Shown here piece after piece: positions 1-9,182 of a stretch of DNA of 64,000 bases (the stretch's first letter is position 1; each line of letters starts with the position of its first letter). The DNA is from Streptomyces sabulosicollis (GTDB lineage: Bacteria; Actinomycetota; Actinomycetes; Streptomycetales; Streptomycetaceae), in contig NZ_JAEEAP010000004.1 of the NCBI RefSeq assembly GCF_016103465.1, positions 1-64,000 on the forward strand, written 5' to 3'. A program made the translations under genes and the position numbers. The notes under the pieces are model-generated. The model was not told the origin of the DNA. It did no database searches and saw nothing but the letters and a program-made list of their open reading frames with translations.

Positions 1-151
1 GGTCGGGGCAGGCGGGGTGGCCGGACGAGGCCCGGCGGGGCGATGTTCGGGGAAGGGCGATCGCGCGGGAGAGGCGGTCGCCGCGTCCGCGACGGGAGCG
101 GGAGGAGGTCGCGGAGGGCACGGTGTTCTCGGTCGGGTCAGGCGGGCGGCG
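1..151. other. left-edge segment, no supportable gene
   Basis: GC-rich stretch downstream of the ROK gene. A minus-strand frame opens with GTG at 121 and stays open to the window edge, giving an Arg/Ser-rich peptide that could be the start of the next gene, but it has no convincing ribosome binding site or recognisable motif. I see nothing else here. Confidence 0.15.
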
Positions 152-1357
152 TCATGGCTGCTGCTCTCCTCCTCGTCCGCGCTGGTTGGCGTCTGATCTG
201 ATGAAGGACTGGATGGCGGTGGCCGCCGCTCCGCGGGCCCACTCGTCGAAGGGCAGCGGCCGGGTCTGTATGTCGCACCGCGCCGCGGAGCCGAAGGCCG
301 CCGCGGCGAAGGCGGCACGGATGTGGTCGGCGAACAAGTCGTAGGCGGCCAGGCCCTCGCCGGAGATGATCACGCGTTCGGGGCCGAGGAGATTGGCCAC
401 GGTGGCGATGCCCCGGCCGATGGCGTCGCCCGCCCGTGTGTAGACCTGTCGTGCGCCGCCGACGCCGTCGTGCGCCAGTCCGGCGGCCGCGACCGCGTCG
501 GCCACCTGGACCCCCGTGGCCGCGCGCACCTGACGGACGATGGCGTCGTCGCTCGCGATGGCCTCCACGCAGCCACGGTTTCCGCAGTGGCAGCGGGGGC
601 CCGCCGGATCGACGGTGACGTGTCCGATCTCGCCGGCCACGCCATGGGCCCCGGCGACCACCCTGCCGTGGACCACGAGGCCACAGCCGATGCCCGCGCC
701 GACCGTCACGACGGCGAAGCCGGACAGTCCCACGCCCGCCCCGAACCACTGCTCGGCCACGGTCAGCGCCCGCACGTCGTTGTCGACGGTCACCGGCAGA
801 CCCGTGGTCATGGCGGCGAGTTCGGCGAGCGGCACATCGCGCCACTCCAGGAAGGGCGAGTAGCGCACCACGCCCTCGGCGCGGTCCACTTCGCCGGAGA
901 CGGCCATGCCCAGACCCGCGACGCGTACGCCGAGGCCGTCCGCCTCGATGAGCAGCTCCCGGACGAGCTCCGCGGCCGTCCCGAGCACCGCCTCGGGGGC
1001 GCGGGCGGGGAGGGGCAGGTGCCGGGCCACCAGGATCCGGCAGCACAGGTCGGTGAGCACACCGATGATCGTGTCCCCGGTCACCTTGACCCCGATGAAC
1101 AGCGCGCGGCCGCCGTCCACCCGCACCAGGTTCGCGGGCCGCCCCAGTGCCGGGCGCGCGTCCTCGTCCACGTCCTCCACCAGGTAGCCCGCCTCGATGA
1201 GGGGACGCACCGCCCTGGTGACGGCCGCGGCCGACAGCCCCGCTCGCCGCGCCACTTCCAGGCGGGTGAGGGGGCCCCGCGACAGGACCGTGGTGAAGAT
1301 CTGCGAGGCGGCCGACGTGTGCGCCGGGAACGACTCGACAGCGGAGGGCGAGGACAT
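152..1357 (-). CDS. ROK-family transcriptional regulator
   Basis: A 401-residue sugar-responsive repressor of the ROK (NagC/XylR) type. An N-terminal winged helix-turn-helix (about residues 15-75) precedes a sugar-kinase-like ROK domain. The zinc motif CHCGNRGCVE is intact in the C-terminal half and the phosphate-binding glycine-rich loop (GAGIGCG) is visible. The gene is divergent from the GH36 alpha-galactosidase, so it probably controls that gene in response to an alpha-galactoside or galactose; this is inference. ATG at 1357 was chosen because a strong promoter places the transcription start almost on it. The frame continues upstream to 1819, but that extension is low-complexity and lies over the alpha-galactosidase. 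Confidence 0.88.
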   Translation of the reverse strand: MSSPSAVESFPAHTSAASQIFTTVLSRGPLTRLEVARRAGLSAAAVTRAVRPLIEAGYLVEDVDEDARPALGRPANLVRVDGGRALFIGVKVTGDTIIGVLTDLCCRILVARHLPLPARAPEAVLGTAAELVRELLIEADGLGVRVAGLGMAVSGEVDRAEGVVRYSPFLEWRDVPLAELAAMTTGLPVTVDNDVRALTVAEQWFGAGVGLSGFAVVTVGAGIGCGLVVHGRVVAGAHGVAGEIGHVTVDPAGPRCHCGNRGCVEAIASDDAIVRQVRAATGVQVADAVAAAGLAHDGVGGARQVYTRAGDAIGRGIATVANLLGPERVIISGEGLAAYDLFADHIRAAFAAAAFGSAARCDIQTRPLPFDEWARGAAATAIQSFIRSDANQRGRGGEQQP

Positions 1358-1364
1358 GGCCGGG

Positions 1365-1393
1365 AACCTAGGCTCCTTATTTTCCGCTGTCAA
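1365..1393 (-). promoter_or_regulatory. promoter of the ROK gene, probably giving a leaderless transcript
   Basis: On the minus strand TTGACA (1393-1388) and TAGGTT (1370-1365) are separated by exactly 17 bp, a near-ideal housekeeping promoter. Only seven bases lie between the -10 box and the ATG at 1357, so transcription should start at or next to the start codon. The GGAG upstream of the gene lies inside the promoter spacer and cannot act as a ribosome binding site. Confidence 0.6.
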
Positions 1394-1592
1394 TGAAAGA
1401 AGCAAGAATCGGCTGAGGATGGCCTGTGAGCCCGCATGCCTCTTCCAAAGCCCGACTCGCACGGGGGTGTTGACATGTGATCGAAGGTCTCGTTGGCTTA
1501 CTGGGCGACCCTCTTCTCTCCCTCGCCGAGCGTCCCGCATCCGTACGCGGTCCACCCGCCGCTCCCCCGCCGTCCTTCGAACGTGAGGCCCG

Positions 1593-3728
1593 ATGCCGAC
1601 GATCTCCCATGCCCCGGACACCGGGGTCTGGCTGCTGACCACTCCCCGTACCTCGTACGCCGTGCGCATCGACGAGACGGGCGCGCCCTGCCACCTCGTC
1701 TGGGGCCCGCGGCTGACGCCACGGGAGGCGGAGGAGCTGGTCGTGCCCGCCGGGGAGGCGGCGAGCAGCTTCGAGGGACGGCCCGCGGTGGGCGAGGAAC
1801 TGCCGGTCGACGGTGGCACCCGCTACGGCACGCCCTCCCTCCAGGTCCGCTACGCGGACGGCTCCCGCGGCTTCGAGTGGCAGCCGACCGGACACCGCGT
1901 CGTCACACCGTCCGACGGCGTCAGCGAACTCCATCTGGAGTTCCGCGACCGCCACTACCCGCTGCGCGTCGCCCTCCACTACCGGGTGCGGGAGGACACG
2001 GATGTCATCGAGCGCTGGACGGTGCTGCGCAACGACGGCGAGCGGCGGGTCAGCCTGCTGCGCGCCGACTCGGCGGCCTGGTCCCTGCCACCGCTGACCG
2101 ACTACCGGCTCAGCCATGTCACCGGCCAGTGGTCCGCGGAGAGTCAGCTGCGCCGCGAGCGCCTGCCGCACGGGGAGACCGTGCTGACCAGCCGGCGTGG
2201 CATCACCAGTCATCACGCCGGTCCCTGGGTGATGGTGGACGAGGGCGACGCCGGCGAGGAGCACGGCCGGGTGTACGGGGCCGCCCTCGCCTGGAGCGGG
2301 AGTTGGCGCATCACCGCGCAGCGCACGCCCGACGGGCGCGCCGGTTTCACTGGTGGCGTCGGCCACGAGGGCACCTGTGTGCCGCTGGCGCCGGGCGAGG
2401 AATTCGTCACCCCGCCTTTCGCCGGGCTGTTCACGGACGGCGGGTTCGGCGCGGCGAGCCGGGCCTGGCACGCGTACACGCTGCGCCACGTCCTGCCGCA
2501 CGGGCGCGAGGTGGCGCCCGTGCTCTACAACTCCTGGGAGGCCACCGGCTTCGACGTGGACGAGGCGAACCAGAAGGCGCTGGCCGAGCGCGCCGCCGCC
2601 CTGGGCGTGGAGCTGTACGTGGTCGACGACGGCTGGTTCGGGGCCCGGCGCGGCGACCATGCGGGGCTGGGCGACTGGTCCCCGGCCCGGGAGCGCTTCC
2701 CGCGGGGCCTCGGCCCGCTGGCCGACACGGTGCACCGCCTGGGCATGCGGTTCGGCCTCTGGGTGGAGCCGGAGATGGTCAACCCCGACAGCGACCTCTA
2801 CCGCGAGCACCCCGACTGGGTCCTGCACACCCCCGGCCGGGCCCGCAGCGAGCTGCGCAACCAGCTGGTCCTGAACTTCGCCCGCGACGACGTCGCCGAC
2901 TGGGCCCACGGCTGGCTGACCCGGCTGGTCGCGGACCACGGCATCGACTTCCTCAAGTGGGACATGAACCGCGCCTTCAGCGAGGCCGGGTGGCCCGGCG
3001 CTCCGGACGGCCACGACCGGCTGTGGACGGGTTACGTGGCCAATCTGTACGGCGTCCTCGACCGGCTGCGGGCCGATCACACCGGGCTGCGCATCGAGAC
3101 GTGCAGCGGCGGTGGCGGACGCGTGGACCTCGGCATCCTCACCCGTACGGACCAGGCGTGGGTGTCGGACAACACCGACGCCGTCGACCGCCTGGTCATC
3201 CAGCACGGCTTCGGCCAGCTCCACCCGGCGCGCACGATGTCCGCGTGGGTGACCGATGTGCCCAATCAACTCACCTCCCGCACCGTGCCGTTGAGCTTCC
3301 GCTTCCATGTGGCGATGTGCGGGCTCCTGGGCATCGGCGGCGATCTGACCCGCTGGTCCGAGGGGGAACTCGCCGAGGGCGCCGCCCTGGTGGCCGAGTA
3401 CAAACGGGTGCGCCACCTCGTCCAGCACGGCACCCTGTACCGGCTGTCCGGGCCGCACGGAGAGGTGCCGACCGTGGTGCAGTACGCCGCCGAGGACGGC
3501 GCCGAGACCCTGGTGCTGGCCTGGCAGCGCGGCCCGCGCCACGGAGTCCCGCGGCCGCCGGTGCGGCTGCGCGGCCTCACCCCCGGCGCCCGCTACCGCG
3601 ACACCCGCACCGGCCAGGTGCACCACGCCACCGTGCTCACCGAGTACGGATTCCGCCCGGACCTCCCGGCCGGTGACTGGGCCAGCACGGCCGTACACCT
3701 GGTCAGGGCGGGGCAGGACGCTATGTGA
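1593..3728 (+). CDS. alpha-galactosidase, glycoside hydrolase family 36
   Basis: A 711-residue enzyme that releases terminal alpha-1,6-galactose from melibiose/raffinose-type sugars by a retaining mechanism. It has the family layout: N-terminal beta-supersandwich (about 1-300), TIM barrel (about 310-620) and C-terminal beta domain. The nucleophile is expected at D457 in FLKWDMNR and the acid/base at D526 in WVSDNTDA; the ETCSGGGGR loop lies between them. No signal peptide is visible, so it is probably cytoplasmic. It is divergent from the ROK regulator. A TTGACA at 1470-1475 is a possible -35 element. Its stop overlaps the convergent LysR stop by eight bases. Confidence 0.93.
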   Translation: MPTISHAPDTGVWLLTTPRTSYAVRIDETGAPCHLVWGPRLTPREAEELVVPAGEAASSFEGRPAVGEELPVDGGTRYGTPSLQVRYADGSRGFEWQPTGHRVVTPSDGVSELHLEFRDRHYPLRVALHYRVREDTDVIERWTVLRNDGERRVSLLRADSAAWSLPPLTDYRLSHVTGQWSAESQLRRERLPHGETVLTSRRGITSHHAGPWVMVDEGDAGEEHGRVYGAALAWSGSWRITAQRTPDGRAGFTGGVGHEGTCVPLAPGEEFVTPPFAGLFTDGGFGAASRAWHAYTLRHVLPHGREVAPVLYNSWEATGFDVDEANQKALAERAAALGVELYVVDDGWFGARRGDHAGLGDWSPARERFPRGLGPLADTVHRLGMRFGLWVEPEMVNPDSDLYREHPDWVLHTPGRARSELRNQLVLNFARDDVADWAHGWLTRLVADHGIDFLKWDMNRAFSEAGWPGAPDGHDRLWTGYVANLYGVLDRLRADHTGLRIETCSGGGGRVDLGILTRTDQAWVSDNTDAVDRLVIQHGFGQLHPARTMSAWVTDVPNQLTSRTVPLSFRFHVAMCGLLGIGGDLTRWSEGELAEGAALVAEYKRVRHLVQHGTLYRLSGPHGEVPTVVQYAAEDGAETLVLAWQRGPRHGVPRPPVRLRGLTPGARYRDTRTGQVHHATVLTEYGFRPDLPAGDWASTAVHLVRAGQDAM

Positions 3729-4587
3729 CACCGCCACCGCGGCGGTAGGCGGCGGCCGCGATGTCGGCGAAGGAGCGGATCAGGGGATTCGTGTCGGCCT
3801 CGTTCCACGCCACCACCACGCGGCTCGGCTCCATGTCGATCAGCGGCACCACGGTGAGCCCCTCCGGCGGCTCGTGGCCCACGAGCGTCATGCCGACCGT
3901 GCCGTTCCACAGCACGGCTTGCCGGCATTCCTGGACGCCGCGCACCACCGGGCCCTGGCGGGGTTCCCCGCCGCTCCAGTACGACCGCCAGAGGGGGTCG
4001 GTGCCCTCCGGGAACAGGAACCAGCGGCGGTCCGCCAGGTCGGCCAGTTTCAGGCCCGCGCGGCGGGCCAGCGGATCGTCGGCCCGCAGCAGTGCGCCCA
4101 CCGGGTCGGCGCGCAGCTCGCGCACGGTCAGGCCGGTCCCGTCGAACGGGCCGCGGGTCAGGGCGACGTCCACCAGCCCGGCGTGCAGTCCGCACGTGGG
4201 ATCGGTCAGGTCGGTCTCGCGGATGTGGACCTCCACGCCCGGGTGCCGCCGGTGGTAGGCGCCGGCCAGCCGGACGGCGCCCGGGTCGGCGCCGTCCCCC
4301 AGGATGCCCACGGTGAGGCTCGCGGTACCGGCCGCCGCGGCCACGCGTACGCGCACCCGGTCGGCGTGGTCGAGCAGGGCGCGCGCCTCGTCGAGCAGTA
4401 CGGCCCCCACCGGAGTGAGCGTGACACCGGCGGACGACCGGCGGAACAGCGCGGCGCCGAGCCCGGTCTCCAGCTGCTTGATCGCCCGGCTCAGTGGCGG
4501 CTGGCTCATATGCAGCCGGGCGGCGGCCCGGCCGAAGTGAAGTTCCTCGGCGACCGCCACGAAGTAGCGCAGCGTTCGTAGGTCCAT
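3721..4587 (-). CDS. LysR-family transcriptional regulator
   Basis: A 288-residue LysR-type activator/repressor. The N-terminal helix-turn-helix (about 1-60, MDLRTLRYFVAVAEE then SQPPLSRAIKQLE) is typical, followed by the two-subdomain effector-binding fold. ATG at 4587 gives the canonical LysR N-terminus; the frame could extend 17 codons upstream without family similarity. It is divergent from the DoxX-like gene, with a LysR-type T-N11-A dyad between them, so that pair is the likely regulon. The 3' end overlaps the alpha-galactosidase convergently. The effector is unknown. Confidence 0.9.
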   Translation of the reverse strand: MDLRTLRYFVAVAEELHFGRAAARLHMSQPPLSRAIKQLETGLGAALFRRSSAGVTLTPVGAVLLDEARALLDHADRVRVRVAAAAGTASLTVGILGDGADPGAVRLAGAYHRRHPGVEVHIRETDLTDPTCGLHAGLVDVALTRGPFDGTGLTVRELRADPVGALLRADDPLARRAGLKLADLADRRWFLFPEGTDPLWRSYWSGGEPRQGPVVRGVQECRQAVLWNGTVGMTLVGHEPPEGLTVVPLIDMEPSRVVVAWNEADTNPLIRSFADIAAAAYRRGGGVT

Positions 4588-4596
4588 GGTGCGACA

Positions 4597-4611
4597 ATAC
4601 CCGTACGGTAT
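4597..4611. promoter_or_regulatory. putative LysR-box (T-N11-A dyad)
   Basis: ATACC-N5-GGTAT is a perfect 5-bp inverted repeat containing the classical T-N11-A LysR core (T4598 to A4610). It sits 10 bp upstream of the LysR start, in the interval shared with the DoxX-like gene, as expected for autoregulation and divergent control. Confidence 0.5.
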
Positions 4612-4667
4612 CGAGGCCGCGGAAGAGGTCTTGGACACTCGCGGCGCCCCGGCGGTGGAATCGCGGT

Positions 4668-4763
4668 ATGACTGACGAACCGAGAACCAGTGTCCAGGGG
4701 ATGAGCCGCCACGCCACCGGGCCCGCCACCGACGGCGCCCGGAAGACGGGACCGGAATCGTGA
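4668..4763 (+). CDS. possible 31-residue leader peptide
   Basis: A short frame from ATG 4668 to a TGA at 4761-4763 that overlaps the GTG start of the DoxX-like gene in a GTGA arrangement. A GGTGGAA sequence lies 8 bases upstream of the ATG. The peptide is hydrophilic, has no motif and is not recognised. The overlap suggests translational coupling, but the frame could be fortuitous. Confidence 0.3.
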   Translation: MTDEPRTSVQGMSRHATGPATDGARKTGPES

Positions 4764-5122
4764 AGGTGGCGTATTGGATCCTCGCCGGTCTGCTCGCCCT
4801 CTTCTACCTCTACGGGGGCGGGGTGAAGGTGGTCCGGAGCCGTGAGGGGCTCCGGCCGATGATGGCCTGGGTGGACACCACGCCCATGGCGGCCGTCAGG
4901 GCCATTGGCGTGGTCGAAGTGCTCGGCGCGATCGGGCTGGTCCTCCCTCCGCTGACCGGTATCGCGCCGTGGCTGGCCCTGGCCGCCGCCATCGGGTTCG
5001 TGATCCTGCAGATCGGCGCCACCAGGGTTCACCTGCGCCGTGGAGACCGCCAGGTGGCCCTCAACATCACGCTCCTTCTCGCCGCGGCCGTGACCATCTG
5101 GCCGGCGACGACATGGCTGTGA
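4760..5122 (+). CDS. DoxX-like four-helix membrane protein
   Basis: A 120-residue integral membrane protein with four predicted transmembrane helices (about residues 3-25, 43-65, 68-90 and 98-118) and a short charged loop (RVHLRRGDR) before the last one. This matches the DoxX-like/DUF4267-type family, often linked to quinone or thiol redox functions, although the exact role is not known. GTG at 4760 starts within the stop codon of the preceding short frame. The divergent LysR gene and the dyad between them suggest LysR control. Confidence 0.75.
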   Translation: MKVAYWILAGLLALFYLYGGGVKVVRSREGLRPMMAWVDTTPMAAVRAIGVVEVLGAIGLVLPPLTGIAPWLALAAAIGFVILQIGATRVHLRRGDRQVALNITLLLAAAVTIWPATTWL

Positions 5123-5209
5123 CATCGGACAGGGCCACTCATGGGCCCGCCCCAGCAAAAGGTGACAAAATAACCCCAGGAGGTTGATCCACGCCGGGCG
5201 GGAGGGCTG

Positions 5210-6199
5210 GTGGACCTAAATGCCGTTGCCGATGAGCTGTACGCCCTGCCACCGGCGGACTTCACCGCCGCCCGCGACGAGCGCGCCAAAGAGGCCCGCA
5301 GCGCGGGAGACCGGAAGCTGGCCGAGGGGATTCGCCGCTTGCGCCGCCCCACCCAGGCGGCGTGGGCCAGCAACCTGCTGGTGCGGCGGCAACCGGACGA
5401 AGCCGAGCAGGTTCTCCGGCTCGGAGCGGCCCTGCGGCAAGCACACCAGGATCTGGACGGCGGGCAACTGCGAAAGCTGTCCGCACAGCAGCGCCAGGTC
5501 ATCGCGGCGCTCGCCCGGCAGGCGAGGGACCTGACCGCCCGGGCCGGGCAGCCGATCGGCGAGGGCGCCCAGCGCGAGGTGGAGGAGACGCTGCGCGCCG
5601 TGCTGGCCGACCCGGACGCGGGGCGGGACTGGGTGCGGGGGCGACTGGCCAAGCCGCTCACGGCGCCCACCGGATTCACGCCCGTCGCCGGCGCCGCCCG
5701 GTCCGCGCCACCCACCACCCCGCGCCGCGGCGAGCGGGCACCCGGCAGCCGGGTGGCCGATCTGGACGCCGCCCGTTCACGGCGCCGCGAACGACAGGAG
5801 CAGGAGCGGCAGAGGGAACAACAGGAGCGAGAGCGACGGCGCGAACGACAGGAGCGAGAACGGCGCCGCGATCAGCGAGAGCGGCAGGCCCGTGCCCGTC
5901 AGGAGGCCGGGGACGCAGAGCGCCAGCTGCGTGCCCGCGAGGAGGAGCTCACCGCGGCCGAGGAGGAGCACGGCCGGGCCGACCAGCTGAAACACCAGGC
6001 GCGGCAGCGTCTGGCGGACCTGAGGAAACGACTGAAAGAGGCCGAGGAGGAAGATCAGGAGGCCGATGAAGCCGCCCGGGAGGCCCACCGGCGTCTGCGG
6101 GACGCGGACCGGGCGGTCCGTGAGGCGAGGCGGCGGGCCACGGACGCGGCAGCCCGCGCGGAACGACTCGCCGATCGAGCGGAGCCGCCGACCGTGTGA
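5210..6199 (+). CDS. Arg/Glu-rich coiled-coil protein
   Basis: A 329-residue soluble protein of unknown function, resembling conserved actinobacterial hypotheticals. The N-terminal 150 residues are a helical domain beginning with a DELYALPPADF-type motif. After a Pro/Arg linker (about 155-185), residues 190-325 are almost pure charged heptads (RQEQERQREQQ-type repeats), a long coiled coil. The GTG start at 5210 follows GGAGGG at 5200. No membrane segment is visible. It may be scaffold-like or DNA-associated, but nothing in the sequence decides this. Confidence 0.7.
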   Translation: MDLNAVADELYALPPADFTAARDERAKEARSAGDRKLAEGIRRLRRPTQAAWASNLLVRRQPDEAEQVLRLGAALRQAHQDLDGGQLRKLSAQQRQVIAALARQARDLTARAGQPIGEGAQREVEETLRAVLADPDAGRDWVRGRLAKPLTAPTGFTPVAGAARSAPPTTPRRGERAPGSRVADLDAARSRRRERQEQERQREQQERERRRERQERERRRDQRERQARARQEAGDAERQLRAREEELTAAEEEHGRADQLKHQARQRLADLRKRLKEAEEEDQEADEAAREAHRRLRDADRAVREARRRATDAAARAERLADRAEPPTV

Positions 6200-6299
6200 G
6201 GAAAGGGCGGGACAGGAAACCCGACCACATGAGTTCGCGCTGGACGGCCCGAGCCGGTCGACGGCCGAACGAAGGCACCATGCGAGGGAGGCAGCGATG

Positions 6300-6800
6300 A
6301 TGAGCGAAGACCGGGCAGACGACGTCTACCAGCCGACCGGCACCAACGAGGAGCAGGAGGACGCGGCCCCCCTGGACGCCCAAGACTCCCTGGACGAACG
6401 CGACTACGACGAGATGCTCGACGAGGGCTACTCGCCGCCGGAGAAGCCACTGGGTGTCACCAAGTACGGCACCACGGCGGCCGAACAGCACGAGGGCGAG
6501 ACGCTCGACCAGCGGCTGGCCGAGGAGACCCCCGACGTCGAGGCCCCGGCGGGCGACGAGGTGGGGGATGTGCAGGAGGGCGAGGGAGAACCCATCGACC
6601 CCGAGGCCGGGACGGACCGCGCGGGCCGACTCGTCGCCCCGGACGAGGGCGCCCACGCCGACACCACCAAGGAGGCCATCGCCCGGGACGAGGGCATCGA
6701 CGCGGGCGCTGCCGGTGCCGAGGAAGCCGCGGTGCACACCGTTCCGGACGAACAACTCGAGGACCAAGAGGACGAACGCGACGCGGAGCCGGACCGCTGA
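6300..6800 (+). CDS. DUF5709-family acidic protein
   Basis: A 166-residue very acidic protein with the actinobacterial DUF5709 signature near the N-terminus (YQP, then LDERDYDEMLDEGYSPPEKP). The remainder is low-complexity and rich in Glu/Asp/Gly, probably disordered. An AGGGAGG element at 6285-6291 places ATG 6300 at ideal spacing; ATG 6297 is an in-frame alternative. The function of the family is unknown. Small proteins of this type often lie near stress genes, and a hemerythrin-like gene follows on the opposite strand. Confidence 0.8.
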   Translation: MSEDRADDVYQPTGTNEEQEDAAPLDAQDSLDERDYDEMLDEGYSPPEKPLGVTKYGTTAAEQHEGETLDQRLAEETPDVEAPAGDEVGDVQEGEGEPIDPEAGTDRAGRLVAPDEGAHADTTKEAIARDEGIDAGAAGAEEAAVHTVPDEQLEDQEDERDAEPDR

Positions 6801-7112
6801 TCCTTCTCGCCGGGCCCCGTGCCACGCCGCCGGACGACGCGCTGCGTTTCCTCGGCATCGGGCTGTTCCCCGGGAAGAGGGACGATGGCGACATCGGCGC
6901 CTTCCGAAGCGGTTCAGCGGCCGCGAAAGCCCAGCTGTGGGCGTGGCCGACCGCACGCTGGCCAGGCGAGTGCCCGGCGCGGCGAGAACGGGCCCGGCGC
7001 GGCGAGTACGGGACCGCCCCGGCGTCCCGCACGGGACATGGCGAACCGGCGGTGCCGCCATCGGGCGGGGCCGCCGGTCCGGCGCCGGGTTGTCGGGAGG
7101 CGAGTGTCGGTG
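6801..7112. repeat. intergenic region with a 20-bp tandem duplication
   Basis: 312 bp between convergent genes. Positions 6973-6992 and 6993-7012 are two adjacent 20-bp copies differing at one base (gagAacggg versus gagTacggg). No gene or clear terminator was found in the rest. Confidence 0.5.
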
Positions 7113-7697
7113 TCAGCCGCCCGTGGCCGCGTTGATGGCGTCCCGTGTCCGGTCGACCAGGGACGCGAAGGGGCCCACGGTCCACTGCGCCGCCGGTGAA
7201 CCCGCCGCCGAGGGGTGGGGATGGGTGGGGGCGATCTTCTCGGCCGCCCGCAACCGCGTTCCCATGCTCCTGAGCTGCTCTTCGGTCCGTCCGGCCCGCA
7301 CACCGGGGAATTCCTCGCGCTCCTCGTGGTCGGCGTGATCGCTCACGGAGCGTTCGAACTCCATCAGCTGTGCGTCGAACTCGGGGCTGGTGATCTCCAT
7401 CTTCTCCAGCCGGGCCAGCACCTTGTTGGCCTCTTCCTCCTCGTGGTTGCGGGCCTCGGCCTCCTGCTTGCTGACGGTGTCCTGGGCGACCGGCCGGACG
7501 ATCATCTCCTCCGCCGTCTCGTGCACCGCCAGCAGGGCCCGCAGCTCGTCGAACGCCTGCTGCTTGTGCTCGCCCTCCGCGCTCTTCACATCCTCGAAGA
7601 GGTCCCGGATGCGGGCATGCTGCTCCAGCAGGATCGCCACCACATCGCCCTCCGGCAGCCGCGCTGCCTCCCTGCGTTCCGCGTCCGCCGTGCTCAT
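7113..7697 (-). CDS. hemerythrin HHE-domain protein
   Basis: A 194-residue protein with a hemerythrin-type four-helix bundle in residues 15-145. The expected iron-ligand positions are visible: ILLEQHARIRDLF, VHETAEE and HADHEEREEF. Such proteins bind a di-iron centre and are linked to oxygen, NO or oxidative-stress sensing; the precise role here is not known. ATG 7697 fits an AGGAAAGG ribosome binding site on the minus strand; GTG 7703 is an alternative two codons earlier. The C-terminal 45 residues are a Pro/Ala/Ser tail. Confidence 0.85.
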   Translation of the reverse strand: MSTADAERREAARLPEGDVVAILLEQHARIRDLFEDVKSAEGEHKQQAFDELRALLAVHETAEEMIVRPVAQDTVSKQEAEARNHEEEEANKVLARLEKMEITSPEFDAQLMEFERSVSDHADHEEREEFPGVRAGRTEEQLRSMGTRLRAAEKIAPTHPHPSAAGSPAAQWTVGPFASLVDRTRDAINAATGG

Positions 7698-7940
7698 CGC
7701 CACGTCCTTTCCTTCGTCGGTGCCTCTGGGGTCTATGGGTCACCTCGATGCCGCGGCGGAAACCAGTCAGCACTGATAAGTCCGACGACGGGAACGGCCA
7801 TTCCGCGCGAGGCCGATCCGTGCGGCGACGCTTCTGGCAGCTTCCTGACAGGACATTCCGCCGCGTCGGCACGCCCCGTCGCCGGGCCGTAGCGTGGCCG
7901 GAGGGGTGAGCGGTCCCGCGGAACACGGGCGATCGCTCGC

Positions 7941-9134
7941 GTGATGACAAACGTCTTTCGCGGAGGGGCCACCGCGGTGCTGATCCTGCCATGCGACGGC
8001 TCGGCGGACACGGTCGGTGCGCTGTCACGTGCGCTGGCCGCGGCGGTCGAGGGGAACGGGGAGACCGTGCTGCCCGTGGCGGCCGGTGGGGGTTCGCCGG
8101 GGTTCGACACCCGCGGGCCCGTGCCGTCCGGGACGGCGGTGGTGGTCGGCACCTCCGGCTCCACCAGCGAGCCCAAGGGGGTGCTGCTCTCCGCCCGGGC
8201 GCTGCGCGCGTCGGCCGAAGCCACGCACACCAGACTCGGGGGCGCCGGACGCTGGTTGCTGGCGCTGCCCCCACACCATGTGGCGGGCGTGCAGGTCCTG
8301 GTCCGCTCGCTGCTGGCCGGGGCGGAGGCGGTGGTCCACGATCTGCGGCAGGGGTTCCGGCCGGAGCGCTTCCGCTCCGCCGGATGCCGCTACACCGCGC
8401 TGGTGCCCACGCAGATCCGGCGTCTGCTGGACGCGGGTGGCCCGGGCCTGGCGGCGTTACGGGAGTTCGACGCCGTCCTGCTGGGCGGGGCGGGCACACC
8501 CGAGCCGCTGCTGGCGCGGGCGCGGGAGGCCGGTGTGAGGGTGGTGACCACCTACGGCATGACCGAGACCGCGGGCGGCTGCGTCTACGACGGGATGCCG
8601 CTGGAGGGGGTGCGGGTGCGAATCGGTCCGCCGCCCGAGGGGGCGGCCGGGCCCGCGGCGGGCGGTCCGATAGCTCTCGGCGGGCCGACCCTGGCGTCCG
8701 GCTATCTCAACCGCCCGGAACTGACGGCCCGTTCCTTCCACGACGGCTGGTTCCGCACGGACGACCTCGGGCACCTGCGGGAGGACGGCCGCCTCCAGGT
8801 GCTGGGCCGGGCCGATGACGTGATCGTCACCGGCGGTGTGAACGTGTCCCCGTCCGTGGTGGAGCGGGCGCTGCGGGAACAGCCCGGCGTAGAAGACGCG
8901 TGCGTGGTGGGGGTGGACGACCCGGAGTGGGGGCAGATCGTGGTGGCCGCCGTCACCCCGCGCGAACCGGGGGCGCTGGGGCAGACGGCCGTGGCCGCGC
9001 TGAGGGACGCGGTCCGGGAGCGGCTCGGGCGCGCCGCCGCGCCCAAGACCATCCGGGTCGTCGAGGCCCTGCCCCTGCGTGGGGTGGGAAAGCCGGACCG
9101 GCCGGCCGTGCGCCGCCTGTTCACCACGGAGTGA
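7941..9134 (+). CDS. menE: MenE-like acyl-CoA ligase (o-succinylbenzoate--CoA ligase)
   Basis: A 397-residue ANL-superfamily adenylating enzyme, expected to activate o-succinylbenzoate to its CoA thioester with ATP. The P-loop TSGSTSEPKG, the adenine motif TYGMTETAGG, the hinge region WFRTDDLG...GRADDVIVTGG and the catalytic lysine near the C-terminus (VGKPDRP) are all present. It is short for an acyl-CoA ligase but normal for actinobacterial MenE, which begins close to the P-loop. GTG 7941 and ATG 7944 are adjacent and no strong ribosome binding site decides between them. It converges on the menC end of the minus-strand cluster, which supports OSB as substrate. Confidence 0.82.
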   Translation: MMTNVFRGGATAVLILPCDGSADTVGALSRALAAAVEGNGETVLPVAAGGGSPGFDTRGPVPSGTAVVVGTSGSTSEPKGVLLSARALRASAEATHTRLGGAGRWLLALPPHHVAGVQVLVRSLLAGAEAVVHDLRQGFRPERFRSAGCRYTALVPTQIRRLLDAGGPGLAALREFDAVLLGGAGTPEPLLARAREAGVRVVTTYGMTETAGGCVYDGMPLEGVRVRIGPPPEGAAGPAAGGPIALGGPTLASGYLNRPELTARSFHDGWFRTDDLGHLREDGRLQVLGRADDVIVTGGVNVSPSVVERALREQPGVEDACVVGVDDPEWGQIVVAAVTPREPGALGQTAVAALRDAVRERLGRAAAPKTIRVVEALPLRGVGKPDRPAVRRLFTTE

Positions 9135-9182
9135 GGCGGGGGACGTACGGCACGCGTGTCATGTGCGGCCCGGCCCCGGCGC

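Noticed and set aside
1377-3737. 786-codon minus-strand frame across the alpha-galactosidase
   Set aside because: Antisense to GH36 with conserved catalytic motifs on the plus strand; composition is that of a shadow frame.
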